Both the position numbers and the translations under genes were made by a program. A model generated the notes under the pieces. It was given only the letters and a program-made list of their open reading frames with translations, did no database searches and was not told where the DNA came from. Shown here one piece after another: positions 1-7,718 of a stretch of 7,718 nt of DNA. How positions within the stretch are numbered: the first letter of the stretch is position 1; each line of letters opens with the position of its first letter. Source of the stretch: Campylobacteraceae bacterium (GTDB lineage Bacteria; Campylobacterota; Campylobacteria; Campylobacterales; Campylobacteraceae); assembly GCA_031256525.1 (NCBI GenBank), contig JAIRQK010000081.1, forward strand, positions 1-7,718. Reading direction: 5' to 3'.

Positions 1-1475
1 AAGAGAGAATTGAAAATTTTACTTTAAATGTAGATATTGAAGAGACAGGAAAAGTTCTATCTGTATCTGATGGCGTTGTTAATATATATGGACTTAACAA
101 TATTATGTCAGGCGAAATGGTAGAGTTCGAAAATGGCGAAAAAGGCTTAACTCTCAACCTTGAAGAATCAAGCGTTGGTGTTGTTGTTTTGGGCAAAGGT
201 GAAGGAATATATGAGGGGCAGTCTGTAAAAAGACTTGGAAGATTACTTCGAGTTCCTGTTGGTGATGGATTGATTGGTCGTGTTGTAAATTCGCTTGGCG
301 AACCAATAGATGCTAAAGGACCAGTTGACACTAACGAAACAAAATTTGTTGAAGAGAAAGCTCCTGGAATTATGGCTAGAAAATCTGTTCATGAGCCACT
401 CCAAACTGGTCTTAAAGCAATTGATGCACTTGTTCCTATCGGCCGTGGACAAAGAGAGCTTATCATTGGAGATAGACAAACTGGTAAAACAACTGTTGCA
501 ATAGATACAATCATCAACCAAAAAGGTAAAGATGTAGTATGTATATATGTTGCGGTTGGACAAAAACAATCAACAGTAGCACAAGTTGTCAAGAGATTAG
601 AAGAGCATGGGGCTATGGATTATACAATTATCGTAAACGCAGGTGCTAGTGATTCTGCTGCTTTGCAATACCTTGCTCCATATGCTGGTGTTACTATGGG
701 TGAGTACTTTAGAGATAACTCAAGACACGCATTGATTGTTTACGATGATTTAACTAAACATGCTGTTGCTTATCGTGAAATGTCACTAATTTTACGTCGT
801 CCTCCTGGTCGTGAAGCATATCCTGGAGATGTTTTTTATCTACACTCAAGACTATTGGAGCGTGCAGCGAAAGTTAACAATGAATTAGGTGCTGGTTCTC
901 TTACTGCACTTCCTATTATTGAAACTCAAGCAGGCGATGTTTCTGCTTATATCCCAACAAATGTTATTTCCATTACAGATGGTCAAATTTTCTTAGAGAC
1001 TGACTTATTTAACTCAGGTATTAGACCAGCAATCAATGTTGGTTTATCGGTTTCTCGTGTTGGTGGTGCTGCACAGATTAAAGCAACTAAACAAGTAGCT
1101 GGAACATTGAGACTTGACCTTGCACAATATCGTGAACTTCAAGCATTTGCACAATTTGCAAGTGACCTTGATGAAGCAAGTAGAAGACAACTTGAACGCG
1201 GTCAAAGAATGGTTGAGATTTTGAAACAGCCTCCTTATTCTCCGCTTCCAATCGAAAACCAAGTGGTTACAATATATGCTGGAGCAAAAGGCTTTTTAGA
1301 TAATATACCAGTCTCTGATATCGGTAAATTTGAAGCTGACCTTTATCCATTTTTAGAAGCAAAATATTCTGACTTGTTAGACCAAATTAGAACAAAAAAA
1401 GCTCTAGATAGCGATATTGAAAACACTCTTAACAAGGCTTTAAATGATTTTAAAGCAACTTTTGTAGTTAAATAG
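1..1475 (+). CDS. atpA: ATP synthase F1 subunit alpha (5' partial)
   Basis: This is the non-catalytic nucleotide-binding subunit of the F1 head, which alternates with beta in the alpha3beta3 ring on the cytoplasmic face of the inner membrane. The reading frame is open from base 3, well upstream of the first ATG at 105. The upstream codons read as typical alpha N-terminus (E-R-I-E-N-F, then E-E-T-G-K-V and G-V-V-N-I-Y-G-L), so ATG 105 is an internal Met and the true start lies before the window. About 490 residues are visible; the family is usually 500-510 long, so roughly 15 are missing. The Walker A motif GDRQTGKT is at bases 468-491. The alpha/beta signature [10 protein letters not shown] is at 1026-1055, followed directly by the arginine (1056-1058) expected to act as the arginine finger towards the beta active site. 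Eight bases separate the stop from atpG, and the stop TAG overlaps a TAGGG ribosome-binding-like motif for that gene. Identification is very secure. Confidence 0.98.
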   Translation, partial: ERIENFTLNVDIEETGKVLSVSDGVVNIYGLNNIMSGEMVEFENGEKGLTLNLEESSVGVVVLGKGEGIYEGQSVKRLGRLLRVPVGDGLIGRVVNSLGEPIDAKGPVDTNETKFVEEKAPGIMARKSVHEPLQTGLKAIDALVPIGRGQRELIIGDRQTGKTTVAIDTIINQKGKDVVCIYVAVGQKQSTVAQVVKRLEEHGAMDYTIIVNAGASDSAALQYLAPYAGVTMGEYFRDNSRHALIVYDDLTKHAVAYREMSLILRRPPGREAYPGDVFYLHSRLLERAAKVNNELGAGSLTALPIIETQAGDVSAYIPTNVISITDGQIFLETDLFNSGIRPAINVGLSVSRVGGAAQIKATKQVAGTLRLDLAQYRELQAFAQFASDLDEASRRQLERGQRMVEILKQPPYSPLPIENQVVTIYAGAKGFLDNIPVSDIGKFEADLYPFLEAKYSDLLDQIRTKKALDSDIENTLNKALNDFKATFVVK

Positions 1476-1483
1476 GGCGTAAA

Positions 1484-2371
1484 ATGTCAAACCTTAAAGA
1501 GATAAAAAGAAAGATAAAAAGTGTTAAAAATACGCAGAAAACTACGCGTGCTATGAAACTTGTGTCTAGTTCAAAACTCAGAAAAGCTGAAAAGGCTGCA
1601 AAACAATCAAGAATATATGCAGACAAAATCAATGAATTACTCTCTGAAATATCTTTAAGATTACCTCAGTTTTTAGCTAGCGATGGAGCAGAAAGTAGAT
1701 TTATCAATACAAAAATTGAGCCAAAAGTTGTAGATATTATATTTGTTACAGCCGACAAAGGTCTATGTGGCGGATTTAATATCCAAACAATTAAAATGGT
1801 AAAAAATCTATTAGAAGAGTATAAGTCAAAAAAAATAAAAGTTAGACTAAGAGCAGTAGGTAGAAAAGGCGTTGATTACTTTTCGTTTCAAGGAGTTGAT
1901 ATTTTGAAAAAATATGTTGGTGTATCGTCAGCTCCAACTTATAGCAAAGCGAAAGATATTATCGATGATTCTGTAAGTGATTTTATGGGGAATTTAACTG
2001 ATAAAATAGTTTTAGTTCATAATGGTTATTTAAATATGATATCCCAGGAGCTGAAAGTTGTTGATGTTTTGCCAGTTGAGCCACCTATTAAAGAGAGTAC
2101 GGAAGTACTGTCACTTTTAGAGACAGAGCCAGAAGATAACAATAAAATCTTAGAAGAGTTAATGAAAAAATATCTTGAGTATAATATGTATTATGCACTT
2201 ATTGATTCGCTTGCAGCTGAACACAGTGCGAGAATGCAGGCTATGGATAATGCAACGAATAATGCTAAAGAGAGAGTAAGTAAACTAACAATTTCTTACA
2301 ATAAAGCAAGACAAGAGTCAATTACCACCGAATTAATTGAAATAATTAGTGGTATGGAATCAATGAAGTAA
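1484..2371 (+). CDS. atpG: ATP synthase F1 subunit gamma
   Basis: This is the rotor shaft of ATP synthase. It turns inside the alpha3beta3 ring and links it to the membrane c-ring through epsilon. The protein has 295 residues, slightly longer than the 287 of E. coli. The N-terminal helix (residues 1-58) has the typical [14 protein letters not shown] start and a basic face. The conserved DKGLCGGFN motif is at 91-99, within the Rossmann-like middle domain. The long C-terminal helix (about 222-295) contains M-Q-A-M-D-N-A-T (251-258) and ends in the family signature at 280-293. That signature has Met at 291 where Ala is usual. Start ATG 1484 sits 6 bases after an AGGG motif and gives the normal N-terminus. 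A low-complexity acidic stretch around 212-220 is the least conserved part. The gene lies between atpA and atpD as usual. Confidence 0.98.
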   Translation: MSNLKEIKRKIKSVKNTQKTTRAMKLVSSSKLRKAEKAAKQSRIYADKINELLSEISLRLPQFLASDGAESRFINTKIEPKVVDIIFVTADKGLCGGFNIQTIKMVKNLLEEYKSKKIKVRLRAVGRKGVDYFSFQGVDILKKYVGVSSAPTYSKAKDIIDDSVSDFMGNLTDKIVLVHNGYLNMISQELKVVDVLPVEPPIKESTEVLSLLETEPEDNNKILEELMKKYLEYNMYYALIDSLAAEHSARMQAMDNATNNAKERVSKLTISYNKARQESITTELIEIISGMESMK

Positions 2372-2380
2372 AAAAGAATA

Positions 2381-2385
2381 AGGAG
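2381..2385 (+). promoter_or_regulatory. Ribosome binding site of atpD
   Basis: AGGAG lies 11 bases before the atpD ATG, in the 25-base gap after atpG. It is one of the stronger Shine-Dalgarno matches in the window, which fits the need for three beta subunits per gamma. The spacing is slightly longer than ideal. Confidence 0.65.
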
Positions 2386-2390
2386 AATAG

Positions 2391-3793
<1,403 letters not shown>

Positions 3794-3794
<1 letters not shown>

Positions 3795-3826
3795 TACTTT
3801 TTTTAGGCTTTAAGGATAAAAAGTAT
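3794..3826 (+). promoter_or_regulatory. Inverted repeat enclosing the atpC ribosome binding site and start
   Basis: ATACTTTTT (3794-3802) and AAAAAGTAT (3818-3826) are perfect 9-base complements with a 15-base loop. The left arm begins at the last base of the atpD stop codon. The right arm takes in the first two bases of the atpC ATG. The AAGGA ribosome binding site (3812-3816) lies in the loop. In mRNA this could hinder initiation on atpC. The stem has only two G-C pairs, so stability is doubtful and chance is possible in such AT-rich DNA. Confidence 0.3.
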
Positions 3827-4208
3827 GGAATTATTAAAATTAGAAATTGTTACGCCAGAGGGTTTAATCTTCTCTGGCGATGTGAAATCAGCTACTTTTC
3901 CGGGTACCGAGGGCGAGTTTGGTGTATTACCAAGACACGTTTCTTTATTAACAGGACTAAACCCGGGTGTTATTGAGATTGATCTCTCAAGTAACAAAAA
4001 AGAGATGGTTGCTATAGATTGGGGCTTTGTAAAAGTAGAAGAAGAGAAGACAACAGTTTTAGCAAATGGAGCCGTTGCGATATGTGGTGAAAGCGAAAGC
4101 GAAATAGCCACTTCGTTAGAAAGTGCAAAAAAATTAATTGAAAGTATGAGCGGCGATGTTAATATTGCAATAGCAAAAGTTGACTCAATGTTTAGAAAAT
4201 CTCACTAA
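3825..4208 (+). CDS. atpC: ATP synthase F1 subunit epsilon
   Basis: Epsilon sits at the foot of gamma on the c-ring, couples rotation and can inhibit ATP hydrolysis. The protein has 127 residues, compared with 139 in E. coli. The N-terminal beta-sandwich (1-86) is clear: T-P-E-G at 10-13, the P-G-T-E-G-E-F-G-V-L-P-R-H core at 26-38, and G-L-N-P-G-V-I at 44-50. A short Glu/Ser hinge (89-93) leads into a reduced helical tail (about 94-127), the part that acts as inhibitor in other species. ATG 3825 is 8 bases after AAGGA and gives the expected N-terminus. The start codon is partly inside an inverted repeat. Only 4 bases separate the stop from the tolQ ATG, so translational coupling is likely. 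Confidence 0.96.
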   Translation: MELLKLEIVTPEGLIFSGDVKSATFPGTEGEFGVLPRHVSLLTGLNPGVIEIDLSSNKKEMVAIDWGFVKVEEEKTTVLANGAVAICGESESEIATSLESAKKLIESMSGDVNIAIAKVDSMFRKSH

Positions 4209-4212
4209 TCAT

Positions 4213-4800
4213 ATGAGTAGCATAACATCTTATTTAAGTGGTAGCCACCCTGTAACATTCTTTGTTTTGGGTTGGCTATCTATATATTTTATTGTTACTT
4301 TTACAATTTTTATTGGGAAAAAACTCTATCTTTCATCTTGGAAAAGAAGAGAGAAGCAGTCGATAGAGTCAATGCTTTTGGGGTCAAAAAGACCAAAACA
4401 GAATTCAATTTTAAGCAAATGTTCATCAGGAACCGTATCAGTTTCAAAACTGAATGTTTGCAAAAATATAGCAGAAAGCAATGCGACATCAGGACTTTCA
4501 TGGCTCTCAGTAATCGCCTCCACTTCGCCTTTTATTGGTCTTTTTGGAACAGTAGTTTCAATTCTTGAAACATTTGAAAAACTTGGACAAAGTTCAAGTG
4601 CATCTCTAAATGTCATTGCTCCAGCTATTAGCGAGGCGTTGATTGCTACTGCGGCTGGAATATTTGTGGCGATTCCTGCATATACTTTTTATATCATCTT
4701 GAAAAAAGATGCTTTTTCTATCATGTCTCTTATACAAAGACAAGTTGAGTTGATTTCATCATATGAATTTGAGCAAAATAAGCAGAAGAGCAATGTTTGA
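4213..4800 (+). CDS. tolQ: TolQ/ExbB-family proton channel subunit
   Basis: With TolR this inner-membrane protein forms the proton-driven motor of the Tol-Pal system. It belongs to the MotA/TolQ/ExbB family. With ATG 4213 it has 195 residues, shorter than E. coli TolQ (about 230). Membrane segment 1 is about 14-35 (F-F-V-L-G-W-L-S-I-Y-F). A basic cytoplasmic region (41-95) follows. Segment 2 is about 97-120, with P106 and G-L-F-G-T-V at 109-114. Segment 3 is about 138-163, with the family core E-A-L-I-A-T-A-A-G at 141-149 and A-I-P-A at 153-156; Thr146 matches the conserved channel threonine. An in-frame TTG at 4180 would add 11 residues that overlap atpC and look non-conserved, so ATG is preferred. 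No good ribosome binding site is seen, which suggests coupling to atpC. By sequence alone it could be called ExbB; the tolB-pal neighbours favour TolQ. Confidence 0.93.
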   Translation: MSSITSYLSGSHPVTFFVLGWLSIYFIVTFTIFIGKKLYLSSWKRREKQSIESMLLGSKRPKQNSILSKCSSGTVSVSKLNVCKNIAESNATSGLSWLSVIASTSPFIGLFGTVVSILETFEKLGQSSSASLNVIAPAISEALIATAAGIFVAIPAYTFYIILKKDAFSIMSLIQRQVELISSYEFEQNKQKSNV

Positions 4801-5194
4801 TTGGAACGAGAACCCAGAACTGAACATCACGCCACTTGTTGATGTTATGCTTGTTTTATTGGCTATCTTGATGGTAACTACACCGATACTTGTCTATGAA
4901 GAGGGTATAAACTTGCCAAGTGGTTCAAAAACAACACAAATAACTGAAATCCCCTATTTAGAGATACAGATTGACAAACAAAGAGATGTACATATAATAA
5001 GCAACAACAAAAAAAACAAATTTTCACTAAAAGAACTTCCTGATAATATGGTGCTTTTATCAAATAGTCATAACAAAGATACTGCAATTCATATTAAAGC
5101 CGATAAAGAACTTTTCTACAATGATGTGATGTTTGTTTTAAAATCTTTGAAAGAAGCTGGTTTTTTAAAAATTGCATTAGAGACAAGTGGATAG
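4793..5194 (+). CDS. tolR: TolR/ExbD-family motor subunit
   Basis: This is the partner of TolQ in the proton-driven motor, anchored in the inner membrane with a periplasmic domain. With ATG 4793 it has 133 residues. A short acidic N-terminus (F-D-W-N-E-N) leads into the family hallmark P-E-L-N-I-T-P-L-V-D at 8-17. Membrane segment about 15-34 contains Asp17, which aligns with the essential proton-carrying aspartate (Asp25 of ExbD, Asp23 of TolR in E. coli). The periplasmic domain (about 37-133) shows the usual beta-alpha pattern ending H-I-K-A-D-K (100-105) and the F-L-K-I-A-L strand. The start overlaps the end of tolQ by 8 bases. An earlier in-frame ATG at 4763 would add ten residues (M-N-L-S-K-I-S-R-R-A) and overlap 38 bases. 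The later start is preferred because family members begin just before this hallmark and because an AGAAG motif lies at 4784-4788. It is ExbD by family name, TolR by context. Confidence 0.93.
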   Translation: MFDWNENPELNITPLVDVMLVLLAILMVTTPILVYEEGINLPSGSKTTQITEIPYLEIQIDKQRDVHIISNNKKNKFSLKELPDNMVLLSNSHNKDTAIHIKADKELFYNDVMFVLKSLKEAGFLKIALETSG

Positions 5195-5197
5195 TTT

Positions 5198-5902
5198 ATG
5201 CTCGAATTTAACAAGTTTTATTTTGTTGGTTTTGGAATTTCTCTATCTATCTATCTGTCGTTTTTGCTGTTTTTATCATACTCATTTATGTCATCGAATA
5301 TGGAATCTTTAAAATTTACTGCACACAAAGATAGTTTTTTAGATATTGTAGTAGTAGAGTCAAGACAAGCTCCAGAGAGCAGTAATGACAAAGCATCACA
5401 AGGCTCAACGACAAACAAACCAACTGCTACAACTCCCGATATAGCAACTCTTTTTAAAAATATAGATACATCAAAAATGCCAACCAAAGAGATGCCAAAA
5501 AGTGATAGTACTCCTCCAAGTAGACTAAAAGGCGAAGGGCAAAAAACTGACAACAACGACTTATCATCTTTAGTTAATAATATGAACATAATAAGTAAAC
5601 CACAAAGCAACACTTCTTCTCATACTGGAAAATATGATGAGTATTTGGGAAGAATTGATGATATCTTAAGAGAGACGTGGGAATTATATAGTGATTACCA
5701 GCAACCAGGACCTGAAGCTTCTGCTAAAATTACTATAAGCAAGTTTGGTAATTTTAGTTATAATATAGTAAAATTATCCAAAGATGATGATTTTAATCAA
5801 AAGTTTAAAGATTGTCTTGAAGAGTTAAAAAAAAGAAAGTTTCCACCAAATCCAAATGGTCAGGAATATAAAGATACTAGAAAATTTAATATTAAGGATT
5901 GA
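5198..5902 (+). CDS. tolA: Short TolA/TonB-like energy transducer
   Basis: The inferred role is to carry energy from TolQR across the periplasm to TolB and Pal. The protein has 234 residues, about half of E. coli TolA (421). A short N-terminus precedes one membrane segment (about 8-31), giving an N-in, C-out topology. Residues 55-142 are a Ser/Thr/Lys/Asn/Pro-rich linker that looks disordered, with no sign of the long alanine-rich helix of enterobacterial TolA. Residues 145-234 resemble TolA domain III: Y-L-G-R-I-D-D-I-L helix, A-K-I-T-I strand, F-G-N-F turn, S-K-D-D-D-F, an amphipathic helix, then K-F-P-P-N-P and a final F-N-I. There is a single cysteine, Cys206, at the position of one of the two disulfide cysteines of E. 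coli TolA. The gene starts 3 bases after tolR, with a weak AAGTGG (5185-5190) ahead, and is followed 3 bases later by tolB. Related proteins are often annotated TonB-like; position favours TolA. Confidence 0.82.
   Translation: MLEFNKFYFVGFGISLSIYLSFLLFLSYSFMSSNMESLKFTAHKDSFLDIVVVESRQAPESSNDKASQGSTTNKPTATTPDIATLFKNIDTSKMPTKEMPKSDSTPPSRLKGEGQKTDNNDLSSLVNNMNIISKPQSNTSSHTGKYDEYLGRIDDILRETWELYSDYQQPGPEASAKITISKFGNFSYNIVKLSKDDDFNQKFKDCLEELKKRKFPPNPNGQEYKDTRKFNIKD
5894..5899 (+). promoter_or_regulatory. Ribosome binding site of tolB
   Basis: AAGGAT lies within the last codons of tolA, 6 bases before the tolB ATG at 5906. It supports that start and close translational linkage of the two genes. Confidence 0.7.
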
Positions 5903-5905
5903 TTT

Positions 5906-7183
5906 ATGAAAAAAATTTTATTATTGTTTATATGTGCTGTGTCGTTTCTATTTGCAGATGCAACTATAACAATCTCAAAAACATCAAAAAAAATGCCAGT
6001 TGTTCAGATACAAGACTCTACGGATTCGAGTTTTACGGATAGTAGCATAAAAAATAAGTTTTTTAGTATATTGTTGGCTGATTTGAAAGTTACAACCTAT
6101 TTTGAAACTATAGAAACGCATACACAAGTTGCATTTGACCACCCATACAAAAGTGATCATATAAACAATCCAGAAGCTGATTTGATACTTAGATATCAAC
6201 TATCTTATGAAAGCGACTCATCAGGTCCGATCATCGCGACAGTTAAAATTATAAATCCAAAAAAGAACTCCTTAATAGGTAGTAAGGGATATAAAATTGC
6301 TATAAAGTCAAGATATCCACTTTTAGCTCATAGTATCACTATGGACTTGGCAGACTCTATTGGTGCGGGCAATATAGATTGGATGGATAAATATATCATT
6401 TTTGCAAGATATGTATCTCCTAAAGAGAGTGAAATTGTTTTGGCCGATTACTCTTTGACATTTCAGCAAGTATTAGTTAGAGGTGGTCTAAATATTTTCC
6501 CAAAATGGGCAGATAAAAATCAAGACTCGTTTTTTTATACATCTTATAATTTGGCAAAACCAACCGTATATAGAGTTAATCTTACAACTGGTGTAAGAGA
6601 AAAAATTATAGATAGTAGCGGAATGGCTATTGTTTCAGATGTTAGTAGCGATGGAAACAAGATACTTGTAACAATGGCACCAGATGACCAATCTGATGTT
6701 TATATGTATAACTTATTGACCAAAGAGCTTATCAATGTAACAAAATATGGCGGAGTTGATACGAGTGGAAGTTTCGTAGATGATGAGTCTGGAATTGTTT
6801 TTGTATCAGAAAGACTTGGTTATCCAAATATCTTTTACAAGAAAATCAAAGGTAGCTCTGTAGAGCAAATGGTACATCATGGTAGAAATAATGCCGCTGC
6901 ATCTGCACATAAAAACTATATCGTATATACAAGTAGAGACAAATCAAGCGAATTTGGACCACAAACTTTTAACCTTTTTCTGATTTCAACAAAAACTGAT
7001 TATATTAGACAATTAACTGCAACTGGAAAGAATTTATTTCCGAGATTTTCAGATGATGGGGAAAGTATTGTTTTTATAAAAGAGTTTGAAAAAGAGAGTG
7101 GACTTGGGATTATTAGGCTTGGTGCAAACAAAAGTTTCCATTTTCCACTAAATAAAGGCAAAATTCAGTCAATTGATTGGTAA
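5906..7183 (+). CDS. tolB: Periplasmic Tol-Pal protein TolB
   Basis: TolB is the soluble periplasmic partner that binds Pal and TolA and controls whether Pal is free to bind peptidoglycan. The protein has 425 residues, close to the 430 of E. coli. A signal peptide (M-K-K-I-L-L-L-F-I-C...F-L-F-A) is likely cut after Ala17, leaving a mature end D-A-T-I-T-I; in E. coli the corresponding N-terminus is the TolA-binding segment. Residues about 20-150 form the N-terminal alpha/beta domain. Residues about 155-425 form a beta-propeller of WD40-like (PD40) repeats. Blade motifs are seen near 196-213 (F-P-K-W-A-D-K-N-Q-D), 242-258 (S-S-D-G-N-K-I), 286-302 (F-V-D-D-E-S-G), 330-344, and 377-392 (F-P-R-F-S-D-D-G). 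The chain ends Q-S-I-D-W. The start follows AAGGAT by 6 bases. Pal lies 58 bases downstream. Identification rests on the repeats, length, signal peptide and the pal neighbour. Confidence 0.96.
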   Translation: MKKILLLFICAVSFLFADATITISKTSKKMPVVQIQDSTDSSFTDSSIKNKFFSILLADLKVTTYFETIETHTQVAFDHPYKSDHINNPEADLILRYQLSYESDSSGPIIATVKIINPKKNSLIGSKGYKIAIKSRYPLLAHSITMDLADSIGAGNIDWMDKYIIFARYVSPKESEIVLADYSLTFQQVLVRGGLNIFPKWADKNQDSFFYTSYNLAKPTVYRVNLTTGVREKIIDSSGMAIVSDVSSDGNKILVTMAPDDQSDVYMYNLLTKELINVTKYGGVDTSGSFVDDESGIVFVSERLGYPNIFYKKIKGSSVEQMVHHGRNNAAASAHKNYIVYTSRDKSSEFGPQTFNLFLISTKTDYIRQLTATGKNLFPRFSDDGESIVFIKEFEKESGLGIIRLGANKSFHFPLNKGKIQSIDW

Positions 7184-7198
7184 AAATTAGTAAAATTA

Positions 7199-7207
7199 TG
7201 ATAGAAT
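7199..7207 (+). promoter_or_regulatory. Predicted sigma-70 extended -10 promoter of pal
   Basis: TGATAGAAT fits the extended -10 form TGnTAtAAT with one mismatch. It sits in the 58-base gap after tolB, with A/T-rich DNA upstream and no clear -35 box. Campylobacterota vegetative promoters often lack a conserved -35, so this is as expected. Transcription would start near 7213-7215, giving a leader of about 28 bases before the pal ATG at 7242. It would let Pal be made separately from the long upstream transcript. Confidence 0.55.
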
Positions 7208-7227
7208 ACACGAATTAAATTTTTTAC

Positions 7228-7234
7228 AAGGAAG
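7228..7234 (+). promoter_or_regulatory. Ribosome binding site of pal
   Basis: AAGGAAG lies 7 bases before ATG 7242. It is the best match to the Shine-Dalgarno consensus in the window together with good spacing, which fits an abundant outer-membrane lipoprotein. Confidence 0.75.
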
Positions 7235-7241
7235 TTAAGAG

Positions 7242-7718
7242 ATGAAAAAGTTTTTACTTGCTAGCTGTTTAGCTGCTGTTTTCCTATTTACTGGTTGTCC
7301 ACAAAAAACTCCTACAGTTGATATGACTGGTTCAACTGCTGGGAAAAGCGGTAGTGGTACTTATGATGTTGATTCTAAGGTTTCTGGCATAGGCGGAATT
7401 GACAAAGAACAAGTTAGAAGTGAGAATAACGATTTAGCGGGTAATCTTGCTAGATTAATTGCTTATTTAGAACAAAATTCGAATAAAGTTTATTTTGGTT
7501 ATGATAAATTTGATATTACTCCAGATATGCAAAATGTTATTGCACAAAATGCAAGACTGTTTAATGCTCAAGAAGTTCAAGAGATAGCGATTAAAGTTGA
7601 AGGAAACTGCGACGAATTTGGAACAGACGAATATAACTATGCACTTGGTCTTAAAAGAGCAAAAGCTGTTAAAGATGCTCTTGTAGCTCAAGGTGTTAAT
7701 GCTGATAGAATATCAATC
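7242..7718 (+). CDS. pal: Peptidoglycan-associated lipoprotein Pal (3' partial)
   Basis: Pal is anchored in the inner leaflet of the outer membrane by its lipidated cysteine and binds peptidoglycan and TolB, holding the envelope together. In Campylobacter the homologue is the antigen Omp18. The visible 159 residues run to the window edge; family proteins here are about 165-175 long, so only a short tail is missing. The lipoprotein signal M-K-K-F-L-L-A-S-C...L-F-T-G-C ends at Cys19, with Phe at the -3 position where Leu is common. A Gly/Ser-rich linker (20-60) follows. The OmpA-like peptidoglycan-binding domain runs from about 82: V-Y-F-G-Y-D-K-F-D-I at 83-92, E-G-N-C-D-E-F-G-T at 120-128, and L-G-L-K-R-A at 135-140. 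Asp124 and Arg139 are in the positions usually involved in peptidoglycan binding. ATG 7242 has a strong ribosome binding site, and an extended -10 promoter lies upstream. Confidence 0.96.
   Translation, partial: MKKFLLASCLAAVFLFTGCPQKTPTVDMTGSTAGKSGSGTYDVDSKVSGIGGIDKEQVRSENNDLAGNLARLIAYLEQNSNKVYFGYDKFDITPDMQNVIAQNARLFNAQEVQEIAIKVEGNCDEFGTDEYNYALGLKRAKAVKDALVAQGVNADRISI

Noticed and set aside
105..107. ATG 105 as the start of atpA
   Set aside because: The frame is open back to base 3 and the upstream codons encode conserved alpha-subunit residues, so the gene begins before the window.
243..569. Open reading frames on the minus strand opposite atpA, and others opposite atpC, tolQ, tolA, tolB and pal
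   Set aside because: They lie wholly within strongly conserved genes on the other strand, show no recognisable domains and have no ribosome binding sites; they are by-products of codon use.
4089..4104. Hexamer repeat GAAAGC GAAAGC GAAA in atpC
   Set aside because: It is in frame and simply encodes the Glu/Ser hinge between the two epsilon domains; changes in copy number would not shift the frame.
5011..5017. Slippery heptamer A-AAA-AAC in tolR, a possible -1 frameshift site
   Set aside because: The -1 frame reaches a stop about ten codons later and yields only a truncated protein lacking most of the periplasmic domain. The A8 run is expected in such AT-rich DNA.
5243..5258. Tetranucleotide repeat CTAT x3 plus CTGT in the tolA membrane segment
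   Set aside because: Three perfect units are too few for a convincing slippage switch, and the residues encoded (L-S-I-Y-L) suit a membrane helix.
5827..5834. A8 tract near the end of tolA (others at 1828-1835 and 5986-5993) as phase-variable sites
   Set aside because: Runs of eight A are common at this base composition, all sit in conserved intact genes, and known phase variation in this group uses mainly long poly-G tracts.

Overview
The window is an AT-rich stretch from a Gram-negative bacterium with all genes on the + strand. The gene order is atpA-atpG-atpD-atpC followed directly by tolQ-tolR-tolA-tolB-pal. This order, the wording of the proteins (for example the Pal motif with N-C-D-E, and short TolA and epsilon subunits) and the base composition point to Campylobacterota (the former Epsilonproteobacteria: Campylobacter, Arcobacter, Sulfurimonas, Sulfurovum and relatives). 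I cannot name the genus with confidence. From general knowledge, the same arrangement occurs in Campylobacter and Helicobacter.

Region 1 (1-4208) encodes four F1 subunits of ATP synthase: alpha (its first codons lie before the window), gamma, beta and epsilon. All nucleotide-binding and catalytic motifs that can be read are intact. No membrane (Fo) subunit gene is visible, so the coupling ion cannot be judged.

Region 2 (4213-7718) encodes the Tol-Pal envelope machine. It holds an inner-membrane proton channel pair (TolQ/ExbB-like and TolR/ExbD-like), a short single-span TolA/TonB-like energy transducer, the periplasmic beta-propeller TolB, and the outer-membrane lipoprotein Pal, which is cut off at the 3' edge. 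Tol-Pal uses the proton motive force, and ATP synthase uses or maintains it, so the two sets are linked energetically as well as physically.

Genes are packed with gaps of 3 to 30 bases or short overlaps from atpA to tolB, with no convincing terminator. This suggests one long transcript. The only larger gap (58 bases, before pal) carries a good extended -10 promoter motif and a strong ribosome binding site, so Pal probably has its own supply of message. No gene-free stretch exceeds 300 bases. There are no RNA genes, mobile elements, CRISPR arrays or signs of recent transfer. I did not find an undescribed system. The points most worth a second look are the reduced TolA with a lone cysteine, the hairpin that holds the atpC start site, and the internal pal promoter.
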